NCBI RefSeq assembly: GCF_027497215.1
Contig: NZ_CP114904.1
Coordinates: 4,424,001-4,488,000 of the forward strand
Length of the DNA stretch: 64,000 nt
Source: Micromonospora sp. WMMD812
GTDB taxonomy: Bacteria; Actinomycetota; Actinomycetes; Mycobacteriales; Micromonosporaceae
Reading direction: 5' to 3'
Shown: positions 41,951-53,277 of the stretch, one piece after another
How positions within the stretch are numbered: position 1 is the stretch's first letter
Layout of the letters: the number at the start of each line of letters is the position of its first letter
Translations under genes and position numbers: made by a program
The notes under the pieces: generated by a model
What the model was told of the DNA's origin: nothing
Database searches by the model: none
What the model saw: the letters and a program-made list of their open reading frames with translations, nothing else

Positions 41951-41976
41951 GAGCACGCGGTGAGCCCCGCGTGCTC
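41951..41976 (+). terminator. Terminator after DUF3073
   Basis: GAGCACGCGG, loop TGAGCC, then CCGCGTGCTC: a 10-bp stem 15 bases after the DUF3073 stop. Confidence 0.7.
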
Positions 41977-42010
41977 ACGCATGTGCCCGCCAGGCGGCGT
42001 ACGAGCCGAC

Positions 42011-42054
42011 GATCAGGGGCCTGCCACGCCGAAGCGACGGACAGGCCCCTGATC
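42011..42054 (-). terminator. Terminator after the amcA precursor gene
   Basis: GATCAGGGGCCTG and CAGGCCCCTGATC form a perfect 13-bp stem with an 18-base loop, 15 bases downstream of the precursor stop on the minus strand. It closes the RiPP cassette. Confidence 0.75.
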
Positions 42055-42068
42055 GGGGTGCGGCGCCC

Positions 42069-42308
42069 TCAGCGGGGCCGGTTGTTCCAGTTGTAGAAGG
42101 TCGGGATGTTCTCGAAGTGGTTCCAGGCGCAGACCGCGCCCTCGCCGCTTCCGCCCGCCACCTCCGACCGGAGCCGCCGCGCGGCCTCAGCCTCGCGCAG
42201 CAGGGCGACGAGCCCCGGGGCGGCGTCCCGCACCCGTTCGACGACCCCGGCCGGGGTGGGGCTGCCCGTCCCGCGCTCAGGCTGCCGGTGACTGGTGGTC
42301 TCGGGCAT
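42069..42308 (-). CDS. amcA: RiPP precursor peptide, multiple-cyclophane (AmcA) type
   Basis: 79 residues from ATG 42308, with GGAGGGAG about nine bases upstream, inside the 3' end of the maturase gene (32-base overlap). Residues 20-50 form a Leu/Ala/Arg-rich leader helix (VVERVRDAAPGLVALLREAE), followed by a Gly/Ser spacer and the core from about C60. The core holds aromatic-x-Asn/His units W62-N-H, F65-E-N, F71-Y-N and W74-N-N around an IPT turn, ending RPR. This is the substrate pattern of radical SAM enzymes that link an aromatic ring to the residue two positions on, making three-residue cyclophanes. No protease or exporter is encoded beside it. Ring number and fate are inference. Confidence 0.85.
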   Translation of the reverse strand: MPETTSHRQPERGTGSPTPAGVVERVRDAAPGLVALLREAEAARRLRSEVAGGSGEGAVCAWNHFENIPTFYNWNNRPR

Positions 42309-43410
42309 GCTCCAACACTCCCTCCAGTAGGCGGATCTTGCTGTTGCGGCAGTGTTCGGTCTCCGTACCGTCAAAACGCCCCAGCTCGAAGTAGCGGTTG
42401 GCGGCGTGGCCGCCACCGCAGAAGCCGAAGTAGGGACAGCTGGCCCGGCAGGCCTCGACACCGGCCAGGAACTCACCCACCCAGGGCGTCCGCTCCGTCC
42501 CGAGCAGGATCTCGGCCAGCGGGGTGTCCAGCACGTTGCCGCTGCTGAAGTCGCCGTACCTCGGGTCGGTGAAGCCGGCCAGCTCCGGCGAGAGCACGGT
42601 GACCGACCCGTCGTGCCCGATCGTGGGGATCGGGTCCAGCCGGCGGGGCAGGATCTCGTCCGCCAGGTCGTCCAGGACCGCCGACGCGTACCGCAGTGAC
42701 CACTCGACCTCGCGCAGGTGGATCCGGGGCTCCCGGCGCCACGCCGCCACCAACTCGGCCCAGAAGGTGGTCACGTCGGCCGGGTCGTGGGCGTTGTCGC
42801 GGGTGTTGACGCCCTCGGTCTCCTCGATGTTGATCCCGAGCACGTCGCAGCCGAGGTCGAGGAAGTAGGCGTACAGCTCGGTGGCGAGCCCCGGCTCCGG
42901 GCGGGAGACCACCGCGAGCGCGGAGAACGGCAGCCCGTGCCGGCGGAGCGCCGCCACCCCGCGCAGGATCCGGTCGTACGCGGGCTGGCCGCCCCGGGTG
43001 ACCCGGTCGCCGTTACGCTCCCGCGGCCCGTCCACGCTCACGCTCACCCGCATCCGGTGCTCGGCGAAGAACTCGCACCAGGCGTCGTCGATCAGCGTGG
43101 CGTTGGTCTGCACATGGTGCTCGACCTCGGGACCGAACGGCGCGAGCAGGGCCGCCAGGTGCTCCCTCCCGGCCGCGAGCGGCTCGCCGCCGTGCCAGAC
43201 CACCGAGAACCGCTCTGCGGCCGCCCACGGGTTCACCGAGGCGGCCACCGCCTCGGCGACCAGGACCGGCATCCGCCGGTCGGCGGCACGGAACGGCAGA
43301 TAGCAGTACGCGCAGTCAAGGTTGCAGAGGGTGGTCGGCTGCATCACGACGTACGACGGAACAGCGGCCACGCCACTCATCCCGCTGAACAGCTGTCCCC
43401 GAGCAGCCAT
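42277..43410 (-). CDS. amcB: Radical SAM/SPASM cyclophane-forming peptide maturase (AmcB type)
   Basis: 377 residues from ATG 43410 with GGGAGGG upstream. The SAM cluster motif is C29-x3-C33-x2-C36, followed by VVWHGGEP and VSVSVDGPRERN of the sulfatase-maturase group. The C-terminal SPASM/Twitch part has C321, C325, C331 and C354 for a second cluster (CRASCPYFGFCGGGH). The precursor gene overlaps its 3' end. I recall the NCBI family name cyclophane-forming radical SAM peptide maturase AmcB for enzymes linked to such precursors. It would form C-C bonds between aromatic side chains and beta carbons in the core. An 11-bp inverted repeat precedes the gene. Confidence 0.85.
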   Translation of the reverse strand: MAARGQLFSGMSGVAAVPSYVVMQPTTLCNLDCAYCYLPFRAADRRMPVLVAEAVAASVNPWAAAERFSVVWHGGEPLAAGREHLAALLAPFGPEVEHHVQTNATLIDDAWCEFFAEHRMRVSVSVDGPRERNGDRVTRGGQPAYDRILRGVAALRRHGLPFSALAVVSRPEPGLATELYAYFLDLGCDVLGINIEETEGVNTRDNAHDPADVTTFWAELVAAWRREPRIHLREVEWSLRYASAVLDDLADEILPRRLDPIPTIGHDGSVTVLSPELAGFTDPRYGDFSSGNVLDTPLAEILLGTERTPWVGEFLAGVEACRASCPYFGFCGGGHAANRYFELGRFDGTETEHCRNSKIRLLEGVLEHARDHQSPAA

Positions 43411-43421
43411 TGCCCTCCCTT

Positions 43422-43452
43422 GCCTAGCCTGAGGGTGCCCTTCAGGCTAGGC
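43422..43452 (-). promoter_or_regulatory. 11-bp perfect inverted repeat upstream of amcB
   Basis: GCCTAGCCTGA (43422-43432) and TCAGGCTAGGC (43442-43452) with a nine-base spacer, ending 12 bases before the amcB ATG. It may be an operator or a leader hairpin near the ribosome site. A second, 7-bp inverted repeat CTGATCA/TGATCAG lies at 43477-43500. Confidence 0.6.
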
Positions 43453-43510
43453 GGCGTTGGCCACTCGGGTGAACCCCTGATCAGGTGCTCGTATGATCAG
43501 CGGAGCGTGA

Positions 43511-44665
43511 TCACCCGCGGGTGTGCTGCCCGATCATCTGAACGTTCCCGGAACCCTCGATGATCTCACCGGCCTGCCACGCCTCGACGCCCCGGCCGGT
43601 GAGCGTGGCCAGCGCGCGGTCGGCGTCCTCGGCGGAGACGATCGCGAACATGCCGACGCCCATGTTGAACGTCGCCTCCATCTCCGGGTCCTCGATCCGC
43701 CCCTTGGACTGGATCAGGTCGAAGACCGGCTGCGGCCGCCAAGTGGAGCGGTTGACCACCGCGTCGACGTGCTCGGGCAGGACGCGCACCAGGTTGCCCG
43801 GGATGCCGCCGCCGGTGACGTGGGCCAGCGCCCGCACCTCGGCCTCGGCGATCAGCTTGAGGCAGTCCTGCGCGTAGATCTTGGTCGGGGTGAGCAGCTC
43901 CTCGCCGAGGGTGCGCTGCCGCCCGAAGTCGTCGATCACCACGTCGAGCCGCATCCGCCCGGCGCCGAGCAGCACGTGCCGGACCAGCGAGTAGCCGTTC
44001 GAGTGCAGGCCCGAGGAGCGCATGGCGATCACCACGTCGCCGACCTCGACCCGCTCCGAGCTGAGGATGTCGCTCTCCTCCACCACGCCCACGCCGGTAG
44101 CCGAGATGTCGTACTCGTCGGGTCGCAGCACGCCCGGGTGCTCGGCCGTCTCGCCGCCGAGCAGCGCGCAGCCGGCGTACCGGCAGCCGTCGGCGATGCC
44201 GGCGCCGATCTCGGCGACCTTGTCCGGGACGACCTCGCCGGTGGCGATGTAGTCCAGCAGGAAGAGCGGCTCCGCGCCGCAGGCGACCAGGTCGTCGACG
44301 ACCATCGCGACCAGGTCGATGCCGACCGTGTCGTGGATGTCCATCTGCTGCGCGATCACCAGCTTGGTGCCCACGCCGTCGGTGGAGGAGGCCAGGATCG
44401 GGTTCTTGTACTTCTGCGTGTCCAGGCGGAACAGGCCGGCGAACCCGCCCAGGTCGCCGAGCACCTCCGGGCGGCGGGTCTGCCGCACCTTGGACTTGAG
44501 CAGCTCCACCGCGCGGTCACCCGCCTCGATGGACACGCCGGCGTCCGCGTACGAGACCGAGCGTTTGCGCGCCTGGCGGCTGGTGCCGGCCGTCCAGGGC
44601 TGGCGGTCGCCGCCGGCTCCGGTCGGGCTGCTTCCTGCGCCGCTGCGCTCGGACACGTGCGTCAC
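43511..44665 (-). CDS. purM: Phosphoribosylformylglycinamidine cyclo-ligase
   Basis: 384 residues from GTG 44665. The PurM core begins near SVSYADAGVSIEAGDRAV, and family motifs STDGVGTKL, LHSNGYSLVR and TGGGIPGNL are present. The first 36 residues (MTHVSERSGAGSS and so on) are a low-complexity extension absent from most PurM proteins. It catalyses ATP-dependent closure of FGAM to AIR in purine synthesis. purF lies 61 bases upstream and is likely co-transcribed. Confidence 0.95.
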   Translation of the reverse strand: MTHVSERSGAGSSPTGAGGDRQPWTAGTSRQARKRSVSYADAGVSIEAGDRAVELLKSKVRQTRRPEVLGDLGGFAGLFRLDTQKYKNPILASSTDGVGTKLVIAQQMDIHDTVGIDLVAMVVDDLVACGAEPLFLLDYIATGEVVPDKVAEIGAGIADGCRYAGCALLGGETAEHPGVLRPDEYDISATGVGVVEESDILSSERVEVGDVVIAMRSSGLHSNGYSLVRHVLLGAGRMRLDVVIDDFGRQRTLGEELLTPTKIYAQDCLKLIAEAEVRALAHVTGGGIPGNLVRVLPEHVDAVVNRSTWRPQPVFDLIQSKGRIEDPEMEATFNMGVGMFAIVSAEDADRALATLTGRGVEAWQAGEIIEGSGNVQMIGQHTRG

Positions 44666-44726
44666 GGTTCTCCCCTTTGTGGTTCTTGGTGCGACGCCGG
44701 AGGTGGCCGGGCCGCGCCGGGCGGTG

Positions 44727-46283
44727 CTACGGGCGGTGGACGGTGGCGCCGCCCGAAGTGGCGACGAGCGGAGGAGTGCTGCGCTCCGGGTCGACCGGGG
44801 CGCCGCTGGCGACCCGCCGGCCCACCCCTTCGAGCACGTGCTTGCCGATCAGATTGCCCGCCGGCAGCTCGATGGGGTACTCCCCATCGAAACACGCCCG
44901 GCAGAGCCGGGTCTTCGGCTGCTCGGTCGCGGCGATCAGGCCGGACAGCGAGACGTAGCCCAGCGTGTCGGCGCCGATCGAGCGCCGGACGCCCTCGTTG
45001 TCGAGCCCATTGGCCAGCAGCTCGGCGCGGGTGGCGAAGTCGATGCCGTAGAAGCACGGCCACTGGACCGGCGGCGAGGAGATCCGCACGTGCACCTCGA
45101 GCGCGCCCGCCTCGCGCAGCATCCGCACGATGGCCCGCTGGGTGTTGCCGCGCACGATCGAGTCGTCGACCACGACCAGCCGCTTGCCCCGCACGTTCTC
45201 CCGCAGCGGGTTGAGCTTGAGCCGGATGCCGAGCTGACGCAGGGTCTGCGACGGCTGGATGAAGGTGCGCCCGACGTACGGGTTCTTCATCAGGCCGGCG
45301 CCGTAGGTGATCCCGGACTCCTCCGCGTAGCCGATCGCGGCCGGGGTGCCGGACTCCGGCACCGGGATGACCAGGTCGGCCTCGACCGGGTGCTCCTTGG
45401 CCAGCTGGCGGCCGATCTGCACCCGGGCGGCGTGCACGTTCCGCCCGGCGATCGTGGCGTCCGGACGGGCGATGTAGACGTACTCGAAGAGGCAGCCCTT
45501 CGGCTCCGGCACGGCGAACCGGGTGGAGCGCAGCCCGTCCTCGTCGATGGCGATGAGCTCGCCCGGCTCGACCTCGCGGACCACGGAGGCGCCCACGATG
45601 TCGAGGGCGGCGGTCTCGCTGGCCACCACCCAGCCGCGCTCCAGTCGGCCGAGCACCAGCGGGCGGACGCCGTGGGCGTCGCGGGCCGCGTAGAGCGTCG
45701 ACTCGTCCATGAACACGAAGCTGAACGCGCCGCGGAGCTGCGGCAGCACCTCCAGCGCGGCCGCCTCGACGGAGAGATCCGGCCGGCTGGCCAGCAGCAT
45801 CGTCACCAGCGAGGTGTCGTTGGTCGAGCCGTCGGCGGCCAGGCCCCGCTCGGCGACCTCGCGCTGGAGCTCGGCGGTGTTGACCAGATTGCCGTTGTGG
45901 GCCAGCGCGATCGTCGTGCCGGCGCTGGTCGACCGGATGGTCGGCTGGGCGTTCTCCCAGGTCGACCCGCCGGTGGTGGAGTAGCGCGCGTGCCCGATCG
46001 CGACATGCCCACGCAGGCTGGCCAGGGTCGGCTCGTCGAAGACCTGGGCGACCAGGCCGAGATCCTTGTAGACCACCACGCCCGAGCCGTCGCTCACCGC
46101 GATGCCGGCGGCCTCCTGGCCACGGTGCTGGAGCGCGTAGAGGCCGAAGTAGGTCAGGTTGGCGACCTCTTCCCCGGGGGCCCAGACGCCGAAGACGCCG
46201 CAGGCGTCCTGGGGGCCGGGTCGCTGGGGGTCAAGGTCGTGGCTCAGCCGGCCGTCGCCTCGGGGCACCTGCCGCTCCCTCAT
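44727..46283 (-). CDS. purF: Amidophosphoribosyltransferase
   Basis: 518 residues from ATG 46283; an upstream in-frame start would add 18 residues. A short propeptide precedes the catalytic Cys28 in QDACGVFGVW, which becomes the N-terminal nucleophile after cleavage. The phosphoribosyltransferase motif is LVVVDDSIVRGNT. It makes phosphoribosylamine, the first purine step. It is followed by purM, as in Streptomyces. Confidence 0.96.
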   Translation of the reverse strand: MRERQVPRGDGRLSHDLDPQRPGPQDACGVFGVWAPGEEVANLTYFGLYALQHRGQEAAGIAVSDGSGVVVYKDLGLVAQVFDEPTLASLRGHVAIGHARYSTTGGSTWENAQPTIRSTSAGTTIALAHNGNLVNTAELQREVAERGLAADGSTNDTSLVTMLLASRPDLSVEAAALEVLPQLRGAFSFVFMDESTLYAARDAHGVRPLVLGRLERGWVVASETAALDIVGASVVREVEPGELIAIDEDGLRSTRFAVPEPKGCLFEYVYIARPDATIAGRNVHAARVQIGRQLAKEHPVEADLVIPVPESGTPAAIGYAEESGITYGAGLMKNPYVGRTFIQPSQTLRQLGIRLKLNPLRENVRGKRLVVVDDSIVRGNTQRAIVRMLREAGALEVHVRISSPPVQWPCFYGIDFATRAELLANGLDNEGVRRSIGADTLGYVSLSGLIAATEQPKTRLCRACFDGEYPIELPAGNLIGKHVLEGVGRRVASGAPVDPERSTPPLVATSGGATVHRP

Positions 46284-46428
46284 GCTGCGTCTGGACCTGC
46301 CGGGCGGGCGGTGAGCCGCGCCGTCGGCCGGGACCACTGTCGTCGCCTGACAGTGTACGCGAATCGCCGTCGATACAGAAAGTCACGATCCGCCTCCAGC
46401 TAGTTACCGAAGTCACCCGTCGAGGCAG

Positions 46429-46782
46429 CTAGAGCGGCAGATGGGCGGAAAGGTCTGCCCGGATCCCACTCACCCGTACGCGACCCTCGGTGACCGCCTC
46501 CGCCCACGAGAGTCGCCCGGTGGCGAGCGCCAGCCAGGTCTCCGCGTCCATTTCCACCACGTTCGGCGGGGTGCCGCGGGTGTGTCGGGGACCGGGTACG
46601 CACTGGATCGCGCCGTATGGTGGGACACGCACCTCCACCGATCGGCCGGGGGCGCGCTCCGCGAGGGCGGCCAACAACGTCCGGACCGCCTCCCGGAGGG
46701 CCGGCCGTTCGGGCGTACGCCCCTCATCGAGCGCCGACAACACCGCCGTGACTGCGGCGGACTTAACGTGCGGAGAGGACAT
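46429..46782 (-). CDS. SCP2-like sterol-carrier-family small protein
   Basis: 117 residues from ATG 46782. [20 protein letters not shown] and [20 protein letters not shown] fit the small sterol-carrier/MDMPI-C-type domain found next to purF in Streptomyces. The ETWLALATG stretch is the conserved part. It has no known function and may bind a lipid. An ORF start at 46857 would add 25 residues of low-complexity sequence. Confidence 0.85.
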   Translation of the reverse strand: MSSPHVKSAAVTAVLSALDEGRTPERPALREAVRTLLAALAERAPGRSVEVRVPPYGAIQCVPGPRHTRGTPPNVVEMDAETWLALATGRLSWAEAVTEGRVRVSGIRADLSAHLPL

Positions 46783-46941
46783 GACGGGACGATACGACCC
46801 GAGGTGGCGCGGTTCGACGCTGCCCCTGGGTCGCGCCGGGGCAGTCGGACAAGGCATAGTTGCCGACGGCGTATTCGTACCGTGATTATTCCCCGGCCCG
46901 GCGCCCGCCGGTGAGGGAAGTCAGCCCGGAAGGCGGTGGAC

Positions 46942-48960
46942 GTGTCAACACACCGACGTGCCTGGAAGCAGCGGGCCGGTGTGGTCGTAGCGCTGGTTGC
47001 CGGCGCCATCTTCGCCCTCCCCGCCACACCAGCCCTGGCCGCCGTGAGCGTCACCAACGTCTCGGCCTCCCCCGGCACCGTCCAGGCGGGCGGAGAGGTC
47101 ACGGTGAGCTACAACCTCAACGCCGACGGCCAGACGGTCGACGTCACGGTCAGCTCCAGCAACTCCAAGGTGCAGTGCACCGAGGGGTGTGACCAGGGCA
47201 ATGTCACGGAGAGCCGCACCTACACGGCCAAGTTCAAGGTGGCCGACGACGCGCAGAACGGGTCCGCCCGCATCACGGTCCGGGCCAGGGCAGGCGGCCT
47301 CGGCGGCAGCAGCGAGGGCTCGACGACGGTCACGGTGACGGCCAAGGCGGCTCCGCCGCCGCCGACGCAGGCGCAGACCGTGCGGTCGATCTCCGGCAAG
47401 GTCGTCGTGCAGGCGAACGGCGACGCGGTGCCGAACGCCCTCGTGATCCTGCAGGACACCGGCGGCCACCGGTACGACACGACCAGTGACGGCAGCGGCA
47501 ACTTCCGCTTCACCGGCACCTCGGACCGGCCGATCACTCCCGGCCGGATCGACGTCGGCGCCAGCTTCGACGACATCCGGGCCATCAAGAGCTTCAACGC
47601 CAGCGCCGGGCAGTCCATCAGCGGCCAGCGGATCAGTCTGGCGATCAAGGTCGAGGTGACGCCGAGCGCCACCCCGTCGGCCACCGCCGAGGCGCTGCCC
47701 ACCGAGGAGCCCACCGCGGAGGAGGGCACGGAGGAGACGCCCGAGGCGACCGAGGGCGCGGCGGCCAACGCCTCCAACGAGGACTCCGGCGGCGGCATCG
47801 GCAACTACGTGATCATCCTGCTCGGCGGCCTGCTGGTCGCCGCGGGTGTCGGCACGATCGTCCTGCTCTGGATGAAGCGCAAGGAGAACCCGGACGACGA
47901 CGCCGACGGCGCCCCGGCCGGCCCCACCGGTCCCGGCGGCGGGCCGGCCGCCCGCGGTGCCTACCACGGTGCGGACGACCGGACCCGGGTGGTCAACCCG
48001 GTCGGCGCCGGGCCGGACCCGACGATGGTCGGCGGCGCCGCGCTGAGCGAGGCGCCCACGATGATGCACCGCCCGGTGGTCGACGACGTCCCGCCGGACC
48101 CGTACGGTGCGCCTCCGCAGCAGTACGGCGCCGGCGGCCAGCAGGGCTGGGCCGGCGGTGGCTACGGCGACGAGCCGGCCGGCTACGGCGCGAACGGCTA
48201 CGGCAACGCTCCCTCCTCGGGCGGCGGCTACGGCAACGCTCCGGGCTCCGGTGGCGGCTACGGCGCCGGCGGCGCGGACGGCGGCTACGGCAACGCCCCC
48301 GGCTACGGCGCGGGCGGTCCGGGCGCGGACGGCGGCTACGGCAACGCCCCCGGTTCCGGTGGCGGCTACGGTGCCGCGCCCTCCTCCGGCGGCGGCTACG
48401 GCAGCCGGGACTACACCGCCCCGGCCGGCGCGGCGGGCTACCCGCCGGCACCTGCCGGCGGCGGCGCGGGCTACGGCGAACGCTACGACGAGCCGACCGG
48501 TCGCTACACCGGCGACAACACGCAGTACCCCGCCCCGGCCGACCCGTACGCCACCGGGCTCTACCAGCAGGACCAGGGGCAGAGCCAGGGCTACGGCCAG
48601 ACGGAGTCCGCGCCGTACGGCCGGGGGGCCGAGCCGACCGGCGGGTACGACCAGCGCGGCGGCTACGACCAGGGTGGTTACGGCCAGCAGGGCGGGTACG
48701 ACCAGCAGAACGGCTACGGCCAGGACGCTCCGACGCAGCGCGGCGGCTACGACGACCGCGGCTACGACCAGGGCGGGTACGGCCAGCAGGGCGGCTACGG
48801 CCAGGAGCCCTCGACGCAGCGCAGCGGGTACGACGACCGCGGCGGCTACGACCAGCAGGGCGGCGGCTACTACGGCGACCAGAACCAGGGTGGCCGGGGT
48901 CGCGACGCCGCCCCCCACCAGGACCGGGGCGGCCGGCGGCTGGACTGGCTGGACGACTGA
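46942..48960 (+). CDS. Membrane-anchored surface protein with long cytoplasmic Gly/Tyr/Gln-rich tail
   Basis: 672 residues from GTG 46942, which has GGAAGG eight bases upstream; GTG 46936 would add two. A signal peptide ends near residue 34 (PALAA). The exterior part has a beta-sandwich with an internal Cys pair (VQCTEGCDQG), then a carboxypeptidase-regulatory-like domain (ISGKVVVQANGDAVPNALVIL). A Thr/Glu-rich stalk leads to one membrane helix (residues 288-308), followed by MKRKE, so the tail is cytoplasmic. The tail (about 315-672) is made of GGGYGNAP and GGYDQQGGYGQ repeats, resembling prion-like [G/S]Y[G/S] domains. It also has DRTRVV and PTMVG, possible Thr phosphorylation sites. Function unknown. 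Confidence 0.82.
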   Translation: MSTHRRAWKQRAGVVVALVAGAIFALPATPALAAVSVTNVSASPGTVQAGGEVTVSYNLNADGQTVDVTVSSSNSKVQCTEGCDQGNVTESRTYTAKFKVADDAQNGSARITVRARAGGLGGSSEGSTTVTVTAKAAPPPPTQAQTVRSISGKVVVQANGDAVPNALVILQDTGGHRYDTTSDGSGNFRFTGTSDRPITPGRIDVGASFDDIRAIKSFNASAGQSISGQRISLAIKVEVTPSATPSATAEALPTEEPTAEEGTEETPEATEGAAANASNEDSGGGIGNYVIILLGGLLVAAGVGTIVLLWMKRKENPDDDADGAPAGPTGPGGGPAARGAYHGADDRTRVVNPVGAGPDPTMVGGAALSEAPTMMHRPVVDDVPPDPYGAPPQQYGAGGQQGWAGGGYGDEPAGYGANGYGNAPSSGGGYGNAPGSGGGYGAGGADGGYGNAPGYGAGGPGADGGYGNAPGSGGGYGAAPSSGGGYGSRDYTAPAGAAGYPPAPAGGGAGYGERYDEPTGRYTGDNTQYPAPADPYATGLYQQDQGQSQGYGQTESAPYGRGAEPTGGYDQRGGYDQGGYGQQGGYDQQNGYGQDAPTQRGGYDDRGYDQGGYGQQGGYGQEPSTQRSGYDDRGGYDQQGGGYYGDQNQGGRGRDAAPHQDRGGRRLDWLDD

Positions 48961-48991
48961 CCGACCGGCGGGACACCGCCGCAGGCAACCA

Positions 48992-49027
48992 CGAAGGGGC
49001 CGCCCGAACGACCGGGCGGCCCCTTCG
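48992..49027. terminator. Hairpin between the surface protein and comB-like gene
   Basis: GAAGGGGCCGCCCG and CGGGCGGCCCCTTC form a perfect 14-bp stem with loop AACGAC, 33 bases after one stop and 22 before the other. It serves two convergent genes. Confidence 0.8.
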
Positions 49028-49048
49028 GCATGTCCCGGGACGGGGGAA

Positions 49049-49804
49049 TCAGGCCGCGGCGAACGCGCCCTGGCGCAGCAGCGGCACCACGTCCGACACG
49101 TCGACCTGCACGGCGATGTCCACGTCCCCGCCGAACCCGTGCTCGACCAGCTCCCGACCGGAGACGCACCCGCGGACCGCGGCCGGTACGTCCGGTGTGC
49201 TGGCCAGCGCGGCGAGCGCCATGGCCGCCTCCACGGAGAGCCCACCCGGTACGCCGGAGAGCGCGTCCAGCACGCTGGCGGCGCCGAGCTGGTCCTCCAC
49301 CGAGGGGCGCAGCGACCCGTCCGGCCAGCGCTCCCCGGCGGCGACGACGCCCACCGGGGCGTCCGACGAGCCGTACCCCTGGCGGCGCAGCCATCGCCCG
49401 ACGGCGCGGGCGTTGCGCAGGCAGGCCGCCACCACCGGGAGCCCGGTGGCGCTGGCCGCGGCGCTGATCGCCGAGCCGTTGGGCGAGGGCAGCACGAGGT
49501 CGGCGACGACCGGGGCGGTGCTCAGTGCCGCAGGCGAGAGCGACCACGGCTGCTCCGGGCTGGCCTGCCGGCGGCCGACCGCTGCCACGGCGCCGACCCG
49601 GCGCGCGTAGTCGGCCGCCTGTTCGCCCCACGGGAACGGGTGCACCCGCATGCCCCGGCTGACCGCGACCTCGACGGCGGTGGTGAACGAGAGCACGTCC
49701 ACCACCACCAGCGCGGCACAGACGCGGCCCAGTTCGGCCGCGCCGGTCAGGCCCCAGTCGAAGCGGGCACCGGAACCGGGTTGGGCGTAGACCGCGGCAG
49801 TCAA
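49049..49804 (-). CDS. ComB-like 2-phosphosulfolactate phosphatase family protein
   Basis: 251 residues from TTG 49804, four bases after the purL stop with GAGG close upstream; no ATG or GTG fits the domain start. ALVVVDVLSFTTAVEVAVSRG and VLPSPNGSAISAAAS match ComB-type phosphatases, in which the DVLSFTT and PNGS motifs build the metal-dependent active site. In archaea and some bacteria ComB acts in coenzyme M or sulfolactate metabolism. Here the substrate is unknown and the purL linkage is notable. Confidence 0.85.
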   Translation of the reverse strand: MTAAVYAQPGSGARFDWGLTGAAELGRVCAALVVVDVLSFTTAVEVAVSRGMRVHPFPWGEQAADYARRVGAVAAVGRRQASPEQPWSLSPAALSTAPVVADLVLPSPNGSAISAAASATGLPVVAACLRNARAVGRWLRRQGYGSSDAPVGVVAAGERWPDGSLRPSVEDQLGAASVLDALSGVPGGLSVEAAMALAALASTPDVPAAVRGCVSGRELVEHGFGGDVDIAVQVDVSDVVPLLRQGAFAAA

Positions 49805-49808
49805 CGCC

Positions 49809-52529
<2,721 letters not shown>

Positions 52530-52593
52530 GACCTCTCCTCGCTGCGCTCGTGCCCGCCCGCCGGGCGGTCGAGCTGGCCGATCGTCCTGGCGC

Positions 52594-53277
52594 TCACGCC
52601 GGCGCCCCCACCAGGTGCTTGAGGGCGGAGGTGAAGAAGCCGAGCCCGTCCAGGGAGGGGCCGGTGAGCGCCTCGACCGCGTGCTCGGGGTGCGGCATGA
52701 TGCCGACCACGTTCCCGGCCTGGTTGGTGATCGCGGCGATGTCGCGCTGCGACCCGTTGGGGTTGCCGCCGATGTAGCGGGCGACCACCCGGCCCTCGGC
52801 CTCGAGCTGGTCCAGCGTCGCGGCGTCGGCGACGTAGCAGCCCTCGCCGTTCTTGACCGGGATCAGGATCTCCTGGCCGGGCTGGAACGCGTTGGTCCAC
52901 GCGGTGCCGGCCGTCTCGATGCGCAGGAACTGGTCCCGGTTGCGGAAGTGCAGGTGCTGGTTGCGGGTGAGCGCGCCGGGCAGCAGGTGGGCCTCGCAGA
53001 GGATCTGGAAGCCGTTGCAGATGCCGAGCACCGGCAGGCCGCCCCGGGCCGCGTCGACGATCGTCTCCATCACCGGGGCGAACCGGGCGATCGCGCCGCA
53101 CCGCAGGTAGTCACCGTAGGAGAAGCCGCCGGGCAGGACGACCGCGTCCACGCCGTGCAGGTCCGGGTCACCGTGCCAGAGCCGGACCGGCTCGGCGCCG
53201 GCGAGCCGGACGGCCCGGGCCGCGTCCCCGTCGTCGAGCGAGCCGGGGAAGGTGACCACTCCGACCCGCGCGGTCAC
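52594..53277 (-). CDS. purQ: Phosphoribosylformylglycinamidine synthase, PurQ glutaminase subunit
   Basis: 227 residues from GTG 53277. The class I glutaminase nucleophile is in [11 protein letters not shown], and the His/Glu pair is in [28 protein letters not shown] opens the protein. It supplies ammonia to PurL. It overlaps purS by four bases, and a 64-base spacer with GAGCGCAGCGAGGAGAG leads to purL. Confidence 0.96.
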   Translation of the reverse strand: MTARVGVVTFPGSLDDGDAARAVRLAGAEPVRLWHGDPDLHGVDAVVLPGGFSYGDYLRCGAIARFAPVMETIVDAARGGLPVLGICNGFQILCEAHLLPGALTRNQHLHFRNRDQFLRIETAGTAWTNAFQPGQEILIPVKNGEGCYVADAATLDQLEAEGRVVARYIGGNPNGSQRDIAAITNQAGNVVGIMPHPEHAVEALTGPSLDGLGFFTSALKHLVGAPA

